NCBI GenBank assembly: GCA_037446555.1
Contig: JBBIIK010000001.1
Span: 186,001 to 250,000, forward strand
Origin: JANWVO01 sp037446555
Lineage (GTDB): Bacteria > Acidobacteriota > Terriglobia > Bryobacterales > Bryobacteraceae
Length of the DNA: 64,000 nt
Direction: 5' to 3'
The translations under genes were made by a program, and so were the position numbers. Below the pieces are notes generated by a model, which was not told where the DNA came from, searched no databases, and was given only the letters and a program-made list of their open reading frames with translations. The first letter of the stretch is position 1, and every line of letters begins with the position of its first letter. Of the stretch, positions 61,814 to 64,000 are shown in pieces.

Positions 61814-62904
61814 GTTCTTATGACGCGATCATCATCGGCGGCGGACCCGCCGGCTCAGCCTGCGCGGCTCGCCTGAAGAAGGGCGGCCTGGAGGCGCTGG
61901 TGGTGGACCGCGCCCTGTTTCCACGCGACAAGCCCTGCGCCGGCTGGATCACGCCGCAAGTGCTCGAGCGGCTGGATCTGGCGCCGGAGCAGTACGCCAG
62001 GCACGGCGTCATTGCCGAGCTGCGCGCCTTCCAAGTCTCGCGGCTCGGCAGCGCTCCGGTTCATGTGTCCTACGACTCTCCGGTGAGCCATGCCATCCGG
62101 CGGTGCGAGTTCGACAAGCACCTGCTGGAACGTTCCGGCGCGCGCGTACGCACCGGAACCGAGGTGGTTTCGCTGGAACGGCGCGGTGGGCGGTGGGTGG
62201 TGAACGGCGAATGGGAGGCGCCCGTGCTGGTCGGCGCTGGCGGGCACTTCTGCCCGGTGGCGCGCATGCTCGGCGCGAAGCCCTCCGGGGAAGTGGCTGT
62301 GGCGGCGCAGGAGGCGGAGTTTGAACTGACCGAAGAGGAAGCCGTCCGCTGCACGCTGCCAGAGGGATGCGTTGATCTTTCCTTCGCCCCGGATCTGGAC
62401 GGCTACGGCTGGTGCGTGCGCAAGCGCCGCTGGCTGAACACCGGCCTCGGAACGCTGCGCCATGGCAGGCTGAAACCGCAGCTGGAACAATACCTGGGAA
62501 TTCTCCGCCGCCGGGGCGTTCTGCCGGAGGGCTGCCAGCCCGCCCTGGGCGGCCACGCCTACATCCTGCGCGGGCTCGCCCGCCGACCTTTGTTTGCCGA
62601 AGGCGTGCTGCTGGCGGGCGATGCAGCAGGGCTGGCTTTCGACTCGAGCGGCGAAGGAATCCTGCCGGCGGTCGTCTCCGGGACTCTGGCGGCGGAGGCC
62701 ATTCTGGCTGCGGGTCTGCGCCCCGAGCGGCTGGACGGGGCCGCCTACGCCGCCGCCGTGGAGAAGGAGTTGGGCCCGCGCGGCCAAGGAAGGCGCGGCG
62801 CGTCGTGGCTGGAGCGGCTGGGCGCGGTGTTCGCCTTCCGCTCGGCCGTTTTCGTGCGCCGCGAGGTCGTGGAGAAGCGTTTTCTGCGCAGAAATGGCGG
62901 ATAG
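61810..62904 (+). CDS. FAD-dependent oxidoreductase, geranylgeranyl reductase-like
   Basis: A 364-residue flavoprotein with the N-terminal IIIGGGPAGSACA dinucleotide loop, the KPCAGWITP motif typical of geranylgeranyl-reductase-like proteins, and a second FAD segment LLAGDAAGLAFDSSGEGILPA. These enzymes reduce isoprenoid or other C=C bonds. Its start overlaps the stop of the CFA-type methyltransferase. A two-step methylation and reduction of an acyl chain is one hypothesis; quinone or carotenoid reduction is another. It ends 9 nt from the convergent HAD gene. Confidence 0.8.
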   Translation: MSSYDAIIIGGGPAGSACAARLKKGGLEALVVDRALFPRDKPCAGWITPQVLERLDLAPEQYARHGVIAELRAFQVSRLGSAPVHVSYDSPVSHAIRRCEFDKHLLERSGARVRTGTEVVSLERRGGRWVVNGEWEAPVLVGAGGHFCPVARMLGAKPSGEVAVAAQEAEFELTEEEAVRCTLPEGCVDLSFAPDLDGYGWCVRKRRWLNTGLGTLRHGRLKPQLEQYLGILRRRGVLPEGCQPALGGHAYILRGLARRPLFAEGVLLAGDAAGLAFDSSGEGILPAVVSGTLAAEAILAAGLRPERLDGAAYAAAVEKELGPRGQGRRGASWLERLGAVFAFRSAVFVRREVVEKRFLRRNGG

Positions 62905-62913
62905 AATCCGCTG

Positions 62914-63720
62914 TTATTCAGAGAAGAGCAGGCCTTCCAGTTCGTCCAGGCACAGGTAATTCGGGATAATGTAATCCGCGCCCACGGAGACCAGCCGCTG
63001 CCTTTTCCATTCGTCCACGCGCAGGCATTCCGGCTCGTCCGTGGCCACTCCCACAGCCACTCCGCCCACCGTCTTCACGTTCTCGATTTCCACGTAGCCG
63101 TCGCCGAAGGCCAGGAATTCATCGCCCGCACATTCGGCCCGGCTGATGATCCTTTCGATCAGGATTTTCTTTGAAAAACTGCGATAATCGTCCAGCGCCC
63201 CGAAAATTCCGCCGTCGAAACAACCGGCCACCTGCAACAGCTCCGCCTCGCGCCGCATGAATTCCTGGTCGGTTCCCGAGGCCAGGTACAGCTTCAGCCC
63301 GCGGCGCCGCAGCCTCTCCAGAAGCCGGCGCGATCCCGGCACCAGATACTTCTCCGGCGGCGCGGCGCCCGATTCGAGCTCCTCCAGCCGGTGCCGGATT
63401 CGTTCATGCAGCCGGTCGAGATACCGGTACTTGTATACCAGCGGATCCTCCGGCCTGCCGCCGCGCAGCTCCACCTGCCGAGCCAGCTCGATCATCTGAT
63501 AAATGGTCTGCTTGCCGGTGAGGCGGTAGACGAACTCGCGCACAGTACGCTCGATCTCTTCTTCGGACTCGCCAGTGCCCAGCGAGGCCAGCACCTCCAC
63601 CATCATCGGCACCATGACGTCGAACCAGCCGGCGCGGATCAGAGAGAGCGTTCCGTCGAAATCGAACAGCGCCACCCGCGCGCGGGCCGCGCTCCGGCCC
63701 GTGATCACCTCCACGCTCAT
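62914..63720 (-). CDS. HAD-superfamily phosphatase
   Basis: A 268-residue haloacid dehalogenase-fold hydrolase. Motif I is ALFDFDGTLS (nucleophile Asp about residue 20), motif II is YLASGTDQEF, the Lys is in RSFSKKILIERI, and motif IV is FLAFGDGYVEIENV. A helical cap (~40-130) follows motif I. The substrate is probably a small phosphorylated metabolite. The ATG overlaps the stop of the upstream IclR-type regulator by one base (TGATG), so they form one unit. Confidence 0.82.
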   Translation of the reverse strand: MSVEVITGRSAARARVALFDFDGTLSLIRAGWFDVMVPMMVEVLASLGTGESEEEIERTVREFVYRLTGKQTIYQMIELARQVELRGGRPEDPLVYKYRYLDRLHERIRHRLEELESGAAPPEKYLVPGSRRLLERLRRRGLKLYLASGTDQEFMRREAELLQVAGCFDGGIFGALDDYRSFSKKILIERIISRAECAGDEFLAFGDGYVEIENVKTVGGVAVGVATDEPECLRVDEWKRQRLVSVGADYIIPNYLCLDELEGLLFSE

Positions 63721-64000
63721 CAGCCGAGAGCCTTCCTGAGCGCCTTGGCGATCTCGGCGGCATAATCCATCATCATCTCCGGCAGCACTTCCTCGATTTG
63801 CTTGGTGAACCGCGCCTTGGGCATCGACATGCTCACCGCAGCGAACACCTCGCCGCCGGGCATCTGCACCGGCGCGCCGCAGCAGATGCCGCCGAGCACC
63901 GTCTCCTCGCGGTCCCACGCGTAGCCGCGCTCGCGCACCGCCGCCAGGTCGTCCTGAATGGCGCGGAAATCGGTCAGCGTGTTTGGCGTCAGGGCGAAGA
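63720..64000 (-). CDS. IclR-family transcriptional regulator (C-terminal part; start outside window)
   Basis: The minus-strand frame is open to the window edge. The visible C-terminal 92 residues contain LTDFRAIQDDLAAVRERGYAWDREE, CCGAPVQMPGGEVFAAVSMSMPKARFT and a terminal helix, as in the IclR effector-binding domain. The DNA-binding domain lies beyond position 64000. It is directly followed by a HAD phosphatase gene and probably regulates a sugar or acid catabolic pathway located to the right. Confidence 0.8.
   Translation of the reverse strand, partial: FALTPNTLTDFRAIQDDLAAVRERGYAWDREETVLGGICCGAPVQMPGGEVFAAVSMSMPKARFTKQIEEVLPEMMMDYAAEIAKALRKALG

Overview
The window looks like a chromosomal segment of a Gram-negative, GC-rich (by eye about two thirds G+C) acidobacterium, most likely of the Solibacter/Bryobacter group. 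LpxC implies lipid A. The acidobacterial assignment is an inference from the mix of Tat-tagged Gfo/Idh and DUF1080 proteins, SBBP and PD40 propellers, TMTC-like glycosyltransferases and many small secreted proteins. No rRNA, tRNA, CRISPR array, IS element or phage gene was recognised. Genes are tightly packed, with many ATGA stop/start overlaps and several convergent pairs whose 3' ends overlap.

Layout. 0-5.7 kb: a lysine/diaminopimelate operon (dapE end, asd, lysC, dapB, dapA, dapD). 5.7-10.6 kb (minus): a glycosyltransferase operon (GT2, GT2, DUF2304, TMTC-like TPR protein, GT4). 10.6-12.7 kb: a stand-alone core MetE and a secreted PD40 propeller. 12.7-17.6 kb: a sugar-catabolic operon of DUF1080, Gfo/Idh/MocA, a sugar isomerase, a DapA-family aldolase and a tandem-domain bacterial microcompartment (BMC-T) shell protein. 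The aldolase carries a C-terminal linker and amphipathic helix resembling a BMC encapsulation peptide. 17.7-20.9 kb (minus): a lower-GC island of four small secreted proteins. Its consensus sigma70 promoter has a 9-G tract in the spacer, and its first gene is frameshifted at a 9-C tract, which together look like a phase-variable locus. 21-25.5 kb (minus): an envelope operon (lpxC, CDP-alcohol phosphotransferase, membrane PH-like protein, YdcF-like, ABC exporter). 25.7-28.9 kb: nfo and leuS. 28.9-32.4 kb (minus): hydrolase, YbjQ-like protein, an ECF sigma/anti-sigma pair and a secreted propeller-like protein. 32.4-36.7 kb: an exported flavodoxin, a CE15-SGNH fusion esterase and an APC permease.

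36.7-40.6 kb is a c-di-GMP node: a membrane HD-GYP/GAF/GGDEF enzyme divergent from a sigma54 activator overlapped by a PilZ gene. 40.7-46.5 kb holds an SBBP propeller, an orphan membrane fusion lipoprotein, a TPR protein and a frameshifted membrane-protein gene. 46.5-48.2 kb: orphan nuoB, pgeF and a DksA-like gene with a structured leader. 48.8-53.6 kb (minus): NUDIX, molybdopterin oxidoreductase, lipoprotein and GT-C-like protein. 53.7-58.4 kb: a secreted-family relative, an IscU/NifU-like scaffold, an active/inactive M16 protease pair and a DUF1080 protein. 58.4-60.5 kb: a WxcM-like fusion enzyme and a DegT aminotransferase for a 3-amino-deoxy sugar. 60.6-64 kb: a CFA-type methyltransferase coupled to a flavin reductase, a HAD phosphatase and the end of an IclR regulator.

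Transcription signals. Seven genes have a TANNNT -10-like hexamer whose last base lies 6-8 nt before the start codon and no Shine-Dalgarno sequence, which predicts leaderless mRNAs. The secreted-protein island and the gene at 53.7 kb instead have TTGACA-type promoters. Starts, domain borders and functions are read from sequence alone and have not been tested by database search.
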